From Halalkalibacter okhensis (GTDB lineage Bacteria > Bacillota > Bacilli > Bacillales > Bacillaceae_D), in assembly GCF_000787375.1 (NCBI RefSeq), contig NZ_JRJU01000041.1, forward strand, positions 1 to 36,166: a stretch of DNA of 36,166 bases, written 5' to 3'. The notes beneath the pieces are model-generated. The model had not been told where the DNA came from and made no database searches. It saw only the letters and a list, made by a program, of their open reading frames with translations. Position 1 is the stretch's first letter; every line of letters begins with the position of its first letter. Below are positions 16,060 through 23,921 of this stretch, in pieces. A program made the position numbers and the translations under genes.

Positions 16060-16191
16060 CTATTGTATGATTTAACTCTAAATAATTTTGGCTAGATATG
16101 CCAATCTATCCTCTGAATGAATCCTTTTATTATATACTCAACAGTTAATTAGGTTTCCTCTTGTTAGATTATTTAATTCCCATTCATAAAA

Positions 16192-16228
16192 AGCCCTGAA
16201 TCACCAATTCAAGTGGTAATTCAGGGCT
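16192..16228 (-). terminator. Terminator of the cheA-cheW-cheY operon
   Basis: AGCCCTGAATCACCA (16192-16206) pairs with TGGTAATTCAGGGCT (16214-16228) with one mismatch and a 7-base loop. On the minus strand it is followed by TTTTT, a typical intrinsic terminator just after cheY. Confidence 0.88.
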
Positions 16229-16234
16229 GTCAAA

Positions 16235-16594
16235 TTAACCTAAGACTTTTTTGATTGCTTCAAGAACACGATCTGCTTGAAATGGTTTTACGATAAAATC
16301 TTTTGCACCAGATTGAATCGCATCAATAACCATGGATTGTTGCCCCATGGCAGAGCACATAATTACTTTTGCTCCACTATCGATTTGTTTAATCTCTTTT
16401 AAAGCTTGGATTCCATCCATTTCTGGCATTGTAATATCCATTGTTACTAAGTCTGGACTTACCTCTTTAAATTTCTCGATTGCTTCTGCTCCATTTGCTG
16501 CTTCTCCAGCTATTTCAAATCCATTTTTCGAAAGGATATCTTTAATCATCATTCTCATAAATGCTGCATCATCAACAATAAGTACGGATGCCAT
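16235..16594 (-). CDS. cheY: Chemotaxis response regulator CheY
   Basis: The 119-residue single receiver domain has all conserved residues: acidic pair in IVDDAAFMR (Asp8-Asp9), phospho-acceptor Asp53 in TMDITMPEMDG, Ser in IMCSAMG, and Lys in FIVKPF. Phosphorylated by CheA, it binds the flagellar motor switch. The start is the ATG at 16594, 6 bases after GAGGTG; an in-frame GTG at 16603 is part of that ribosome binding site. It is the last gene of the operon and is followed by a strong terminator. It contrasts with the lone receiver at 35604-35990, which lacks the Asp. Confidence 0.95.
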   Translation of the reverse strand: MASVLIVDDAAFMRMMIKDILSKNGFEIAGEAANGAEAIEKFKEVSPDLVTMDITMPEMDGIQALKEIKQIDSGAKVIMCSAMGQQSMVIDAIQSGAKDFIVKPFQADRVLEAIKKVLG

Positions 16595-16663
16595 AATAAT
16601 CACCTCATCTAAATTTGCTTTAATATCATTCTTCCTAATACATACATAGCAATGTATGGAAAT

Positions 16664-17104
16664 TTACTGAACTATTTTATCTAAATTAAGCAAGGTAAAT
16701 AGTCGTTTTTCTAGTTTTATAACCCCGCGTATATAGTCTGTTTCGACACCACCTATTACTTCAGGTGATGGTTCAATTTTTTCGATCGGTATATCAATGA
16801 CATCATTTGCTCCGTCAACAATAAATCCTAATTCAAGATGATCCTTTGATATAACTAGAATTCTAGTCGCCTCATCATACTCCTTTTCTTCAATTCCAAA
16901 TCGTTTCCGTAAATTAATGATTGGTGTAATGACTCCACGTAGATTCATCACACCTGTAACAAAAGGAGATGTACTTGGGATCCTTGTAACTGGCTGCATT
17001 CGTTCAATTGATTGAATATAATCAACTTCTAATGCATACTCTTCATCTTTTAATTGAAAAACAATCACTTTTATATCTGTTTTTGTAACTGTATCATTGG
17101 CCAA
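16664..17104 (-). CDS. cheW: Chemotaxis coupling protein CheW
   Basis: The 146-residue CheW-like adaptor links CheA to methyl-accepting chemoreceptors. Diagnostic segments are VTRIPSTSPFVTGVMNLRGV, PIINLRKRFG, GFIVDGANDV and VIGGVETDYIRGV, closely like B. subtilis CheW. The proposed start is TTG at 17104, 8 bases after GGGGAGG. A TTG 21 bases upstream is also in frame but would place this site inside the gene, and B. subtilis CheW starts at a similar point. It follows cheA after 23 bases. Confidence 0.94.
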   Translation of the reverse strand: MANDTVTKTDIKVIVFQLKDEEYALEVDYIQSIERMQPVTRIPSTSPFVTGVMNLRGVITPIINLRKRFGIEEKEYDEATRILVISKDHLELGFIVDGANDVIDIPIEKIEPSPEVIGGVETDYIRGVIKLEKRLFTLLNLDKIVQ

Positions 17105-17127
17105 CTTCTCTACCTCCCCTCTCAAGA

Positions 17128-19161
17128 TTACTTAATTAGTGCATTTGAATCAACGATAAGAGCAACTTGTCCATTCCCTAAAATCGTTGCGCCTGAAATA
17201 GCAAAGACATCGTTTAAGTAATTTCCTAGTGATTTAAGGACAATATCATGTTGACCAATTAAGGAATCAACGACTAGACCGGCTACTTTATCCCCTTTAT
17301 GGACAATGACTAAAGAGTAAAACTCTTCCTCACTATGTTCACCTGGAACGTCAAACACATCTTTTAAGAAAATAAGAGGGACAACTTTACCTCTAAAATC
17401 AATGACTTTTTGATTGTGAACACTATATACGTCACTTCTATTTACAATAGCTGTTTCCACAATTGAAGATAATGGAATGGCGTATTTTTCCTCTTTCACT
17501 TCAACAAGCATGACATCAATAATGGATAATGTAAGTGGCAATTGAATGGAAAAGATGGATCCTCTTCCAAGCTCGGAGTCTACTGTCACAATGCCCCCTA
17601 ATGATTCAAACGTGTTCCGCACAACATCTAGACCAACTCCACGTCCTGAAACATCTGTTATTTTCTCAGCAGTCGAGAATCCCGAAGCAAAGAGCAATCC
17701 ATAAACTTGTTGGTCTGTTAATTTCTCAGCTTCTTCTTCCGTTATAATTCCATTTGATAAAGACTTTTCTAACACTTTATCACGGTCAATTCCTGCTCCA
17801 TCATCTTCTATTTCAATGAAAACATTGTTTCCACTATGATAGGCCTTTAAGGTAACTTTTCCTTCTTCTGGCTTGCCAGCTGCGACTCGTTTTTCTGGTG
17901 TCTCAATGCCATGATCAATTGAATTTCTTAATAGATGAACGAGAGGATCACCAATTTCGTCAATTATTGTCCGATCAAGTTCGGTTTCTGCACCGATAAT
18001 TTCTAATTTTACTTTTTTGTTTAAATCCTTTGATAAGTTACGTACCATACGCGGGAAACGATTAAACACTTGTTCTACTGGCATCATTCTCATGTTTAAA
18101 ATAATTTCTTGAAGGTCACCAGAAATGCGTGACATTCTCTCAACCGTTTCGTTTAATTCCGTATTTTGAAGCTCACTTGCAATCTGTTCAAGTCTACCAC
18201 GGTCAATAACTAGTTCTTCAAATAAATTCATCAATACATCTAAACGCTCAATATTCACACGTATCGTTTTATTTAACTCAACTTGTGCATTTTTTGGCTT
18301 CTCTTCTTCTTGTACCTTTTTATGAACTTTTGGTGACGTTTGTGTTTGTTCTACTTTCGTTTCAACATTCGTCTGTTCTACCTTTTGTGCAGCTAATGTC
18401 TTCACATCGAACTGTTGAACAACCACATTTGTTATTTCTGAAACTTTTAAAATTCGCTGTTGAATTTCATCTCCACTCGTTTTTGAAATGAGTGTTACTA
18501 AGAAATGCTCATCAAATTTTTCAGCCTCTAAATCTTCCGCGGTAGGAGTTGATTTTATCACTTCCCCCACTTGCTCTAGCACATCAAATACCATAAAGAC
18601 ACGAGCCGCTTTTAACATCGCATTTTCATCAATCGTCACTTTAATTTGATATGTAGTATAGCCTTGTTCCATTGATTGCTCAAGAACCGTTGATTCAAAC
18701 TCATCATATTCTTCTACTAGTTCACTAGTAGTTGATCTTACATCAGTTGTTCCAATCTCATTTACCGTCGTTGGAAGAGTTTCTCCTTTTTCGATTTGCT
18801 CAAGCTGAGATACAACCTCTCTGACATCTCGCTTTCCATCTCCCCCACTAGCAATATCTGTTACCATAGCTTCAAGGTCATCTACTGCCATAAATACAAC
18901 GTCAAGTACTGTAGATTCAGCGTCAAGCTTTTCATTACGAATGAGATCTAGAACATTTTCCATATTATGAGTTAAATGAGCCAAATCCTCAAACCCCATA
19001 GTTGCAGCCATTCCCTTAAGTGTGTGGGCAGATCTAAATACTTCACCGACAATTGATAAATCTCTTGGAGCTTGTTCAAGCCTTAGGAGATTGTCATTAA
19101 TCGCTTGTAGATGTTCTTGACTCTCATCTAGAAAAACATCTAAATACTCTGCATTAATCAA
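17128..19161 (-). CDS. cheA: Chemotaxis histidine kinase CheA
   Basis: The 677-residue kinase receives signals from chemoreceptor-CheW arrays and phosphorylates CheY. Domains in order: Hpt P1 with phosphorylated His46 in RSAHTLKGMAATMG; CheY-binding P2 (about 155-260); a charged, Gln- and Lys-rich linker (about 260-300); dimerisation P3; ATPase P4 with the N box LRNSIDHGIE, G1 box DDGAGID and G2 box DVSGRGVGLDVV; and CheW-like P5 to the end. TTG at 19161 is chosen as start, 6 bases after GAGGTG, because the in-frame GTG at 19170 lies within that site and the resulting N-terminus aligns with B. subtilis CheA. The upstream region has a -10 box TATAAT (19228-19223, minus strand). Confidence 0.96.
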   Translation of the reverse strand: MINAEYLDVFLDESQEHLQAINDNLLRLEQAPRDLSIVGEVFRSAHTLKGMAATMGFEDLAHLTHNMENVLDLIRNEKLDAESTVLDVVFMAVDDLEAMVTDIASGGDGKRDVREVVSQLEQIEKGETLPTTVNEIGTTDVRSTTSELVEEYDEFESTVLEQSMEQGYTTYQIKVTIDENAMLKAARVFMVFDVLEQVGEVIKSTPTAEDLEAEKFDEHFLVTLISKTSGDEIQQRILKVSEITNVVVQQFDVKTLAAQKVEQTNVETKVEQTQTSPKVHKKVQEEEKPKNAQVELNKTIRVNIERLDVLMNLFEELVIDRGRLEQIASELQNTELNETVERMSRISGDLQEIILNMRMMPVEQVFNRFPRMVRNLSKDLNKKVKLEIIGAETELDRTIIDEIGDPLVHLLRNSIDHGIETPEKRVAAGKPEEGKVTLKAYHSGNNVFIEIEDDGAGIDRDKVLEKSLSNGIITEEEAEKLTDQQVYGLLFASGFSTAEKITDVSGRGVGLDVVRNTFESLGGIVTVDSELGRGSIFSIQLPLTLSIIDVMLVEVKEEKYAIPLSSIVETAIVNRSDVYSVHNQKVIDFRGKVVPLIFLKDVFDVPGEHSEEEFYSLVIVHKGDKVAGLVVDSLIGQHDIVLKSLGNYLNDVFAISGATILGNGQVALIVDSNALIK

Positions 19162-19342
19162 GCCATTCACCTCTATATAAATTCGACTTATTGTGAGCTT
19201 TTTTTTATCCTATCACATTTTCATTATAGATTATTTTAATGATATAGGAAATAAGAAATAGTTTTTTTGTCTTATAGTTTCTTAGAATTTCAAGATAGAA
19301 ACATATGAGAGAAAGATGTTTTTTTGATTTACTAAAATTTGA

Positions 19343-19370
19343 CCTTCTATAAGAACCAACTTATAGAAGG
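19343..19370 (-). terminator. Terminator of the HAD hydrolase gene
   Basis: CCTTCTATAAG (19343-19353) pairs perfectly with CTTATAGAAGG (19360-19370) over 6 bases. On the minus strand TCAAATTTTAG follows. It lies 20 bases after the HAD gene's stop codon. Confidence 0.75.
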
Positions 19371-19389
19371 CATTTGATCCCGTTTCACC

Positions 19390-20205
19390 TTATTTAAAAC
19401 AAGCTGTAATTGAGGGTATAACCTTTAATGATTGATGATCCATTTCAAAGCCATGAGGGTTGATATAGATCCCTTGCATTCCTAACAATAACGCCGGTGC
19501 AATCTCATTGATAAAATTGTCACCAACGGAAGCTGTGTCTTTTGCTTCAACCTTGTATTGCTTTAATAATTCTTGAAAAATCGGCGTTGTTTGAGCAGGC
19601 TTTTTCGCTGAGGTGACAATGTGCTCAAATACATCTTGTAAGTCTAATTCATGTAATAATCGGCCAACATCCTCACGATCGCTATTAGTCACGAGAACGA
19701 TATTTGTTTGTTTCTTTAATTCATTTAAACCATCCTTCAAACCTTCTAACTTCTCAAGTGTAAATTGATCCGTTACCATGTATTCTTTTGTTGCTAAATA
19801 ACTAGGGTAACAATCCTCAACACCATAATGCTTCGCTGTAACAAATGGCAGCCACCATCCGTCTCCAATTGCAATCATATCATTGAAATTAAACTCGAGC
19901 GTGTGTGGGTATAGCGTCTTTATGTCATTTTCACTTAATTGCGCTCCATCCCAGCGGTGAGCATTAGAAACCATTAATGTCATCGGATCCACTGTTAATA
20001 CAAGATCTCGTTTTACGTCATAAGCCTTTCCAATTTGAACAATATGATCTCCTTTCTTCATCTTCTCATATTCCGAAGTAAATTGATCTTGCTCTTCTAG
20101 TTTCACACCTACTTTTAATTGTTCAGCATAATAATCAAAGTGATCGGTTCCTTCATATAAAGTTCCATCCAAATCAAAGATAATAAGTTTATAAGTTGTT
20201 AACAT
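19390..20205 (-). CDS. HAD-superfamily hydrolase
   Basis: The 271-residue cytoplasmic phosphatase-like protein has motif I FDLDGTLY (Asp11, Asp13), motif II VLVTNSDRED, motif III Lys in SAKKPAQ and motif IV ASVGDNFINEI. A large insert (about residues 20-150) forms the cap and contains an unusual GDGWWLPF segment; no substrate can be assigned. The ATG follows GAAAGGAG. It is divergent from phnD, separated by 230 bases, and is terminated by the hairpin at 19343-19370. A link to phosphate metabolism via the neighbouring transporter is possible but only positional. Confidence 0.85.
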   Translation of the reverse strand: MLTTYKLIIFDLDGTLYEGTDHFDYYAEQLKVGVKLEEQDQFTSEYEKMKKGDHIVQIGKAYDVKRDLVLTVDPMTLMVSNAHRWDGAQLSENDIKTLYPHTLEFNFNDMIAIGDGWWLPFVTAKHYGVEDCYPSYLATKEYMVTDQFTLEKLEGLKDGLNELKKQTNIVLVTNSDREDVGRLLHELDLQDVFEHIVTSAKKPAQTTPIFQELLKQYKVEAKDTASVGDNFINEIAPALLLGMQGIYINPHGFEMDHQSLKVIPSITACFK

Positions 20206-20399
20206 TTTTTTCTCCTTTCAAACCGGACAATATTTTATCATTTTAGCATAACCGTTCGTAAATAAAAAAAAGAAATTAGTTGGAAAATATAACAAATGTA
20301 TTGTAATTGTAAATAAAGTTAGTGTATTTTTAATTTAGTGTGAAGATTGCATGTTTCATATAGTATTATTTTCGAGAATCATGCATAATCACATTTGTG

Positions 20400-20414
20400 T
20401 TACAAAGATTACAT
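20400..20414 (+). promoter_or_regulatory. Possible PhoP-box-like repeats before phnD
   Basis: TTACAA (20400-20405) and TTACAT (20409-20414) are direct repeats resembling the Bacillus PhoP half-site TT(A/C/T)ACA. Similar TTGTAA repeats on the opposite orientation lie near 20301-20312. Spacing is tighter than usual (9 bases between starts), so this is tentative. Confidence 0.25.
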
Positions 20415-20435
20415 ACTAAAAAAGGGGTTGAAGAT

Positions 20436-21392
20436 TTGAAGAAGTTACTATCATTACTTTTTGTTCTTGTACTTGCTATGGCTCTTGCAGCATGTGGTGC
20501 AGCCGATGAACCTACTGAAGAAGCGCCAGCGGCTGATCCAACGGAAGAAGAAACAGATGCTACTGAAGAAACAGATGAAGATGCAACAGCTGATTATCCA
20601 TCAGAACTAGTTATGGGATTTGTTCCATCTCAAGACTCAGCAAATATCGCTGATACTGTTGCACCACTTGCAGATCGTCTTTCTGAAGAATTAGGAATTC
20701 CAGTACGCGGTGAGGTTATGACAAACTACACAGCTACTGTTGAGGCTATGGGGAATGACCAAGTCCATATCGGATTCATTCCAGCTTTTGGTTATGTTTT
20801 AGCAACTGATCGTTATGATCATATTGAAGCTGTTTTAAAATCTGTTCGTCATGGTAGCTCAACATATAAAGCTCAATACACTGTACGTGCTGATTCAGAT
20901 ATCGAGTCTCTTGAAGACTTAGAAGGAAAGATTTGGGCTTTACCTGACTTAACTTCTACAAGCGGATACTTATTCCCAGCTGCACAATTAATGGATGATT
21001 ATGGTGTAGAGGATGTTGAAAGCTTCTTCTCTAACATTATCCAAGCTGGTGGACACGATAACGCATTAATTCAAGTGTTAGAAGGTGACGCTGATGTTGC
21101 TACAACATTTGACGATGCGCGTGAATCAATTGAAGCAGATTATCCTGAAGTAATGGAAGAGCTACGAGTTCTTGATTACACAGACGAAATTCCAAATGAT
21201 ACAATCTCAGTAACAACAAATCTTCCACAAGAGTTGATCGATCAAATTGTTGAAGTATTCCTTTCTTTCAATGACGATGAAGAAATGCTAGAAATTATGG
21301 ATTCCGTTTACAACTGGACTGGAATTGATACAGCTACTGATAGCGATTATGACGTAGTTCGTAGTGTTTCTGAAAAATTTGATGTGAACTAA
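20436..21392 (+). CDS. phnD: Phosphonate/phosphite/phosphate ABC transporter substrate-binding lipoprotein
   Basis: The 318-residue lipoprotein has a signal peptide (MKKLLSLLFVLVLAMALAAC) with lipobox LAAC, the Cys being lipidated. A 30-residue linker very rich in Glu, Asp and Thr follows, then a PhnD-type periplasmic-binding fold (GFVPSQD, VHIGFIPAFGY, TSTSGYLFP, the last probably contacting the phospho group). The TTG at 20436 is selected because AAAAGGGG stands 7-8 bases upstream and it gives a proper signal sequence; a frame from 20397 would not. The strong acidity of the mature protein fits an alkaliphile. No C-P lyase or phosphite dehydrogenase genes are present, so the substrate could be phosphonate, phosphite or phosphate. 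Confidence 0.92.
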   Translation: MKKLLSLLFVLVLAMALAACGAADEPTEEAPAADPTEEETDATEETDEDATADYPSELVMGFVPSQDSANIADTVAPLADRLSEELGIPVRGEVMTNYTATVEAMGNDQVHIGFIPAFGYVLATDRYDHIEAVLKSVRHGSSTYKAQYTVRADSDIESLEDLEGKIWALPDLTSTSGYLFPAAQLMDDYGVEDVESFFSNIIQAGGHDNALIQVLEGDADVATTFDDARESIEADYPEVMEELRVLDYTDEIPNDTISVTTNLPQELIDQIVEVFLSFNDDEEMLEIMDSVYNWTGIDTATDSDYDVVRSVSEKFDVN

Positions 21393-21406
21393 TCTGAATT
21401 AATTTT

Positions 21407-21430
21407 GGGGGAGAATAAATTATTCTCCCC
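21407..21430 (+). terminator. First hairpin between phnD and phnC
   Basis: GGGGAGAAT (21408-21416) pairs with ATTCTCCCC (21422-21430), followed by the T-rich TCCTCTTTTGTTTTCTC. It can act as a partial terminator or a 3' stabiliser for phnD mRNA. Confidence 0.65.
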
Positions 21431-21431
21431 T

Positions 21432-21485
21432 CCTCTTTTGTTTTCTCTATCTTTTATTGTAAAGAAAACAAAAGAGGGACTTTTT
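21432..21485 (+). terminator. Second hairpin between phnD and phnC
   Basis: CCTCTTTTGTTTTCT (21432-21446) is perfectly inverted as AGAAAACAAAAGAGG (21463-21477), a 15-base-pair stem with a 16-base loop, then GAC and TTTTT. It starts 2 bases after the first hairpin and looks like an intrinsic terminator or attenuator upstream of phnC. Confidence 0.7.
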
Positions 21486-21516
21486 ACTTCTAGAAAATGG
21501 AAATGAGGGAATGAAA

Positions 21517-22293
21517 ATGATTGAATTTAAAGATGTATCACTTGTTTACCCTAACGGCACTCAAGGTTTAAAAAAAGTAAACCTAAAAATAAATAAAGGT
21601 GAATTTGTGGTAATTGTAGGTTTATCAGGAGCAGGAAAGTCAACGTTAATTCGCAGCATGAACCGTCTTGTTACACCAACAGAAGGTCAATTGCTTATTG
21701 ACGACGAAGACATCTTGCCTTACAACCAACGGAAGCTCCGTAAGCTTCGTACAGAAGTAGGGATGATCTTCCAAAATTATAACCTCGTAAAAAGGTCTAC
21801 TGTTATGAAAAATGTTATTTCTGGCCGACTTGGTCATACAGGAACGTTTGCAAGCCTTTTTAACCTCTTTCCAAAAGAAGCTGTCTCACTTGCTTATCGT
21901 AGCTTAGAGCGTGTCAACATTGCAGAAAAAGTGTACATGCGCGCGGATCAACTAAGTGGTGGACAACAGCAACGTGTAGCTATTGCTCGTGTATTAACAC
22001 AGCAGCCAAAAATTATCCTAGCGGACGAGCCAGTAGCAAGTCTTGACCCACCGACCTCACATCAAGTAATGACATACTTACGTAAAGTAAACAAAGAAGA
22101 TAATATTACAACGATCGTTAACCTCCACTTTATTGATATGGCCATGGAATATGCTGATCGTATTATTGGAATGCGTGCCGGAGAAGTGGTTTTCGACGGG
22201 CCTGCTAGTGAAGTTTCAGAGCAGACATTTGAAGAGATTTATGGTCGAAAAATTCGAGAGGATGACCTTGTAGGGGGTCCTGACGATGAGTAA
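21517..22293 (+). CDS. phnC: Phosphonate-type ABC transporter ATP-binding protein
   Basis: The 258-residue ABC ATPase energises uptake by the PhnE permeases. Walker A is GLSGAGKST (about 33-41), the Q-loop MIFQNYNL, the signature LSGGQQQR, Walker B IILADEP and the switch His in NLHFIDMA. Family-typical features include [21 protein letters not shown] at 21517 lies 7 bases after GAGGG; an ATG six bases earlier is too close to that site. It is preceded by two hairpins that may lower its expression relative to the binding protein, and its end overlaps phnE1 by 8 bases. Confidence 0.95.
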   Translation: MIEFKDVSLVYPNGTQGLKKVNLKINKGEFVVIVGLSGAGKSTLIRSMNRLVTPTEGQLLIDDEDILPYNQRKLRKLRTEVGMIFQNYNLVKRSTVMKNVISGRLGHTGTFASLFNLFPKEAVSLAYRSLERVNIAEKVYMRADQLSGGQQQRVAIARVLTQQPKIILADEPVASLDPPTSHQVMTYLRKVNKEDNITTIVNLHFIDMAMEYADRIIGMRAGEVVFDGPASEVSEQTFEEIYGRKIREDDLVGGPDDE

Positions 22294-23077
22294 ACCAGAA
22301 ATAAAAGGTGTTGTCTCAACAAATGCTAAATTAAGAATGACTATCATTTTAGTAGCAATTGTTGCTGTCTATGCCTACACGTCTTGGGCCACTAAATCAA
22401 CACCAATGGATATTGTTCGCGGTTGGGGTGGGTTTCAACGTATACTAACAGACCTTTTCCCGCCTAATTGGGCGTACGCACCTCAAGTAATGGAGAAGTT
22501 AATTGAAACAATCCAAATGGCTATTATCGCAACAACCTTTGCTGCCATCATAAGTGTTCCGATCTTCTTACTTTCAGCAGCAAATTTATTTCCAAGTCCA
22601 TGGATTCATCAACCTGTTCGTTTTATTATGAACGTGTTACGTACTATTCCTGACATTTTACTTGCTATTATTTTTGTTGGTATTTTTGGAGTAGGAGTAT
22701 TCCCAGGGATCATGGCCCTTTTTATTTTCTCATTAGGTCTATTAGCCAAGCTAATGTATGAAACGATTGAATCGATTGACATGAATCCATTAGATGCGAT
22801 CCGTGCTTCTGGTGGAAATACAATCCAAGTCATTTGGTATGCTGTCATGCCACAAGTGCTACCGCAATTTGTCTCCTTTGGCCTGTATGTTTTCGAAGTA
22901 AATGTACGAGCTTCAACGGTACTTGGGTTTGTAGGGGCTGGTGGTATTGGGTTATTGCTTCAACAACAAATCAGCTTCTTTAATTATCCACGAGTCATGA
23001 CGATTATTATCATTATCTTTATTGCCGTCGTCATCATTGACTACATTAGTAATAAGATAAGGGAGAGAATTGTATAA
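22286..23077 (+). CDS. phnE: Phosphonate-type ABC transporter permease 1
   Basis: The 263-residue membrane protein has about six helices. The cytoplasmic EAA-like loop is visible: LDAIRASGGNTIQVIWYAVMPQVLPQF, followed by NVRASTVLGFVGAGGIG typical of PhnE. It forms the translocation channel, probably as a heterodimer with the next gene. Its start overlaps phnC by 8 bases and its stop overlaps the next start by one base (TAATG), so the operon is tightly coupled. Confidence 0.94.
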   Translation: MSKPEIKGVVSTNAKLRMTIILVAIVAVYAYTSWATKSTPMDIVRGWGGFQRILTDLFPPNWAYAPQVMEKLIETIQMAIIATTFAAIISVPIFLLSAANLFPSPWIHQPVRFIMNVLRTIPDILLAIIFVGIFGVGVFPGIMALFIFSLGLLAKLMYETIESIDMNPLDAIRASGGNTIQVIWYAVMPQVLPQFVSFGLYVFEVNVRASTVLGFVGAGGIGLLLQQQISFFNYPRVMTIIIIIFIAVVIIDYISNKIRERIV

Positions 23078-23877
23078 TGGATTTAGTCATGCCGCCAAAA
23101 AAGAAACGTTCACCTTATAAGATCATTCGTAACATTGTGATTGCTATTGCTATCATTGCCCTTTACGTTTGGACATTTGCAACGATAGATATTCGCTGGG
23201 ACCGTGTTTTTAGTGAGCGTACAATTGAAAACATGGGTCGAGTAATTCCACAGCTGTTCTCACCTGACTGGAGTGCCCTGCAAAAAATAATGGCTCTTAT
23301 GTGGCAAACTTTACAAATGGCCTATACTGGTACGTTACTTGCTGCAATATTAGCCATCCCATTTGGATTCTTTGCTGCAAGTAATATGGTAAAAAGCAAA
23401 ACATTAAACAATATTTCAAAAGGCTTTCTAAACGGGATTCGTGCTTTCCCTGAATTAGTACTTGCTTTAATGTTCGTTGCAGCTGTTGGACCACGTCCAT
23501 TCGCTGGGGTTTTAGCGATTGCTATTGGTTCTATTGGAATGCTTGGAAAACTATATTCTGAAGTTATTGAATCGATTGATATGCATGTAGTTGAAGCTCT
23601 CCAAGCTAATGGTGCCAATAAAATTCAAGTACTGTTTTATGGCGTAATCCCACAAATTATTCCTGAATTCCTCTCATATGCTATTTATCGTTTCGAAATT
23701 GATGTTCGTGCCTCTACGATCCTCGGTATCATTGGTGCAGGTGGTATTGGTACGTTAATTACGATCTCAATCTCAAACCGAAAATGGGATGAAGTAGGGA
23801 TGATTTTGCTGGTAATCATCGTTGTTGTTACCATCATAGACTACTTAAGTGCAGCCATTCGTAAGAGAATCGTTTAG
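23077..23877 (+). CDS. phnE: Phosphonate-type ABC transporter permease 2
   Basis: The 266-residue paralogue of the preceding permease has about six helices. It has the same family features: SIDMHVVEALQANGANKIQVLFYGVIPQIIPEF and DVRASTILGIIGAGGIG. A basic N-terminal stretch (PPKKKRSP) precedes the first helix. Tandem phnE genes are common in Gram-positive PhnDCE systems and encode the two halves of the channel. A terminator follows 10 bases downstream. Confidence 0.94.
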   Translation: MDLVMPPKKKRSPYKIIRNIVIAIAIIALYVWTFATIDIRWDRVFSERTIENMGRVIPQLFSPDWSALQKIMALMWQTLQMAYTGTLLAAILAIPFGFFAASNMVKSKTLNNISKGFLNGIRAFPELVLALMFVAAVGPRPFAGVLAIAIGSIGMLGKLYSEVIESIDMHVVEALQANGANKIQVLFYGVIPQIIPEFLSYAIYRFEIDVRASTILGIIGAGGIGTLITISISNRKWDEVGMILLVIIVVVTIIDYLSAAIRKRIV

Positions 23878-23886
23878 GTAGATAAA

Positions 23887-23921
23887 AAAGAAGCGAACTG
23901 ATGCCCAGTCGCTTCTTTTTC
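23887..23921. terminator. Bidirectional terminator between phnE and the AddA-like gene
   Basis: AAAGAAGCGA (23887-23896) pairs with TCGCTTCTTT (23909-23918). After a bulged A, CTG (23898-23900) pairs with CAG (23906-23908). T residues follow on the plus strand, and A residues precede it so it also works leftward. Confidence 0.85.

Noticed and set aside
16014-16190. c-di-AMP (ydaO) riboswitch before ktrA
   Set aside because: The region between promoter and gene is under 50 bases, and the conserved motifs are not seen.
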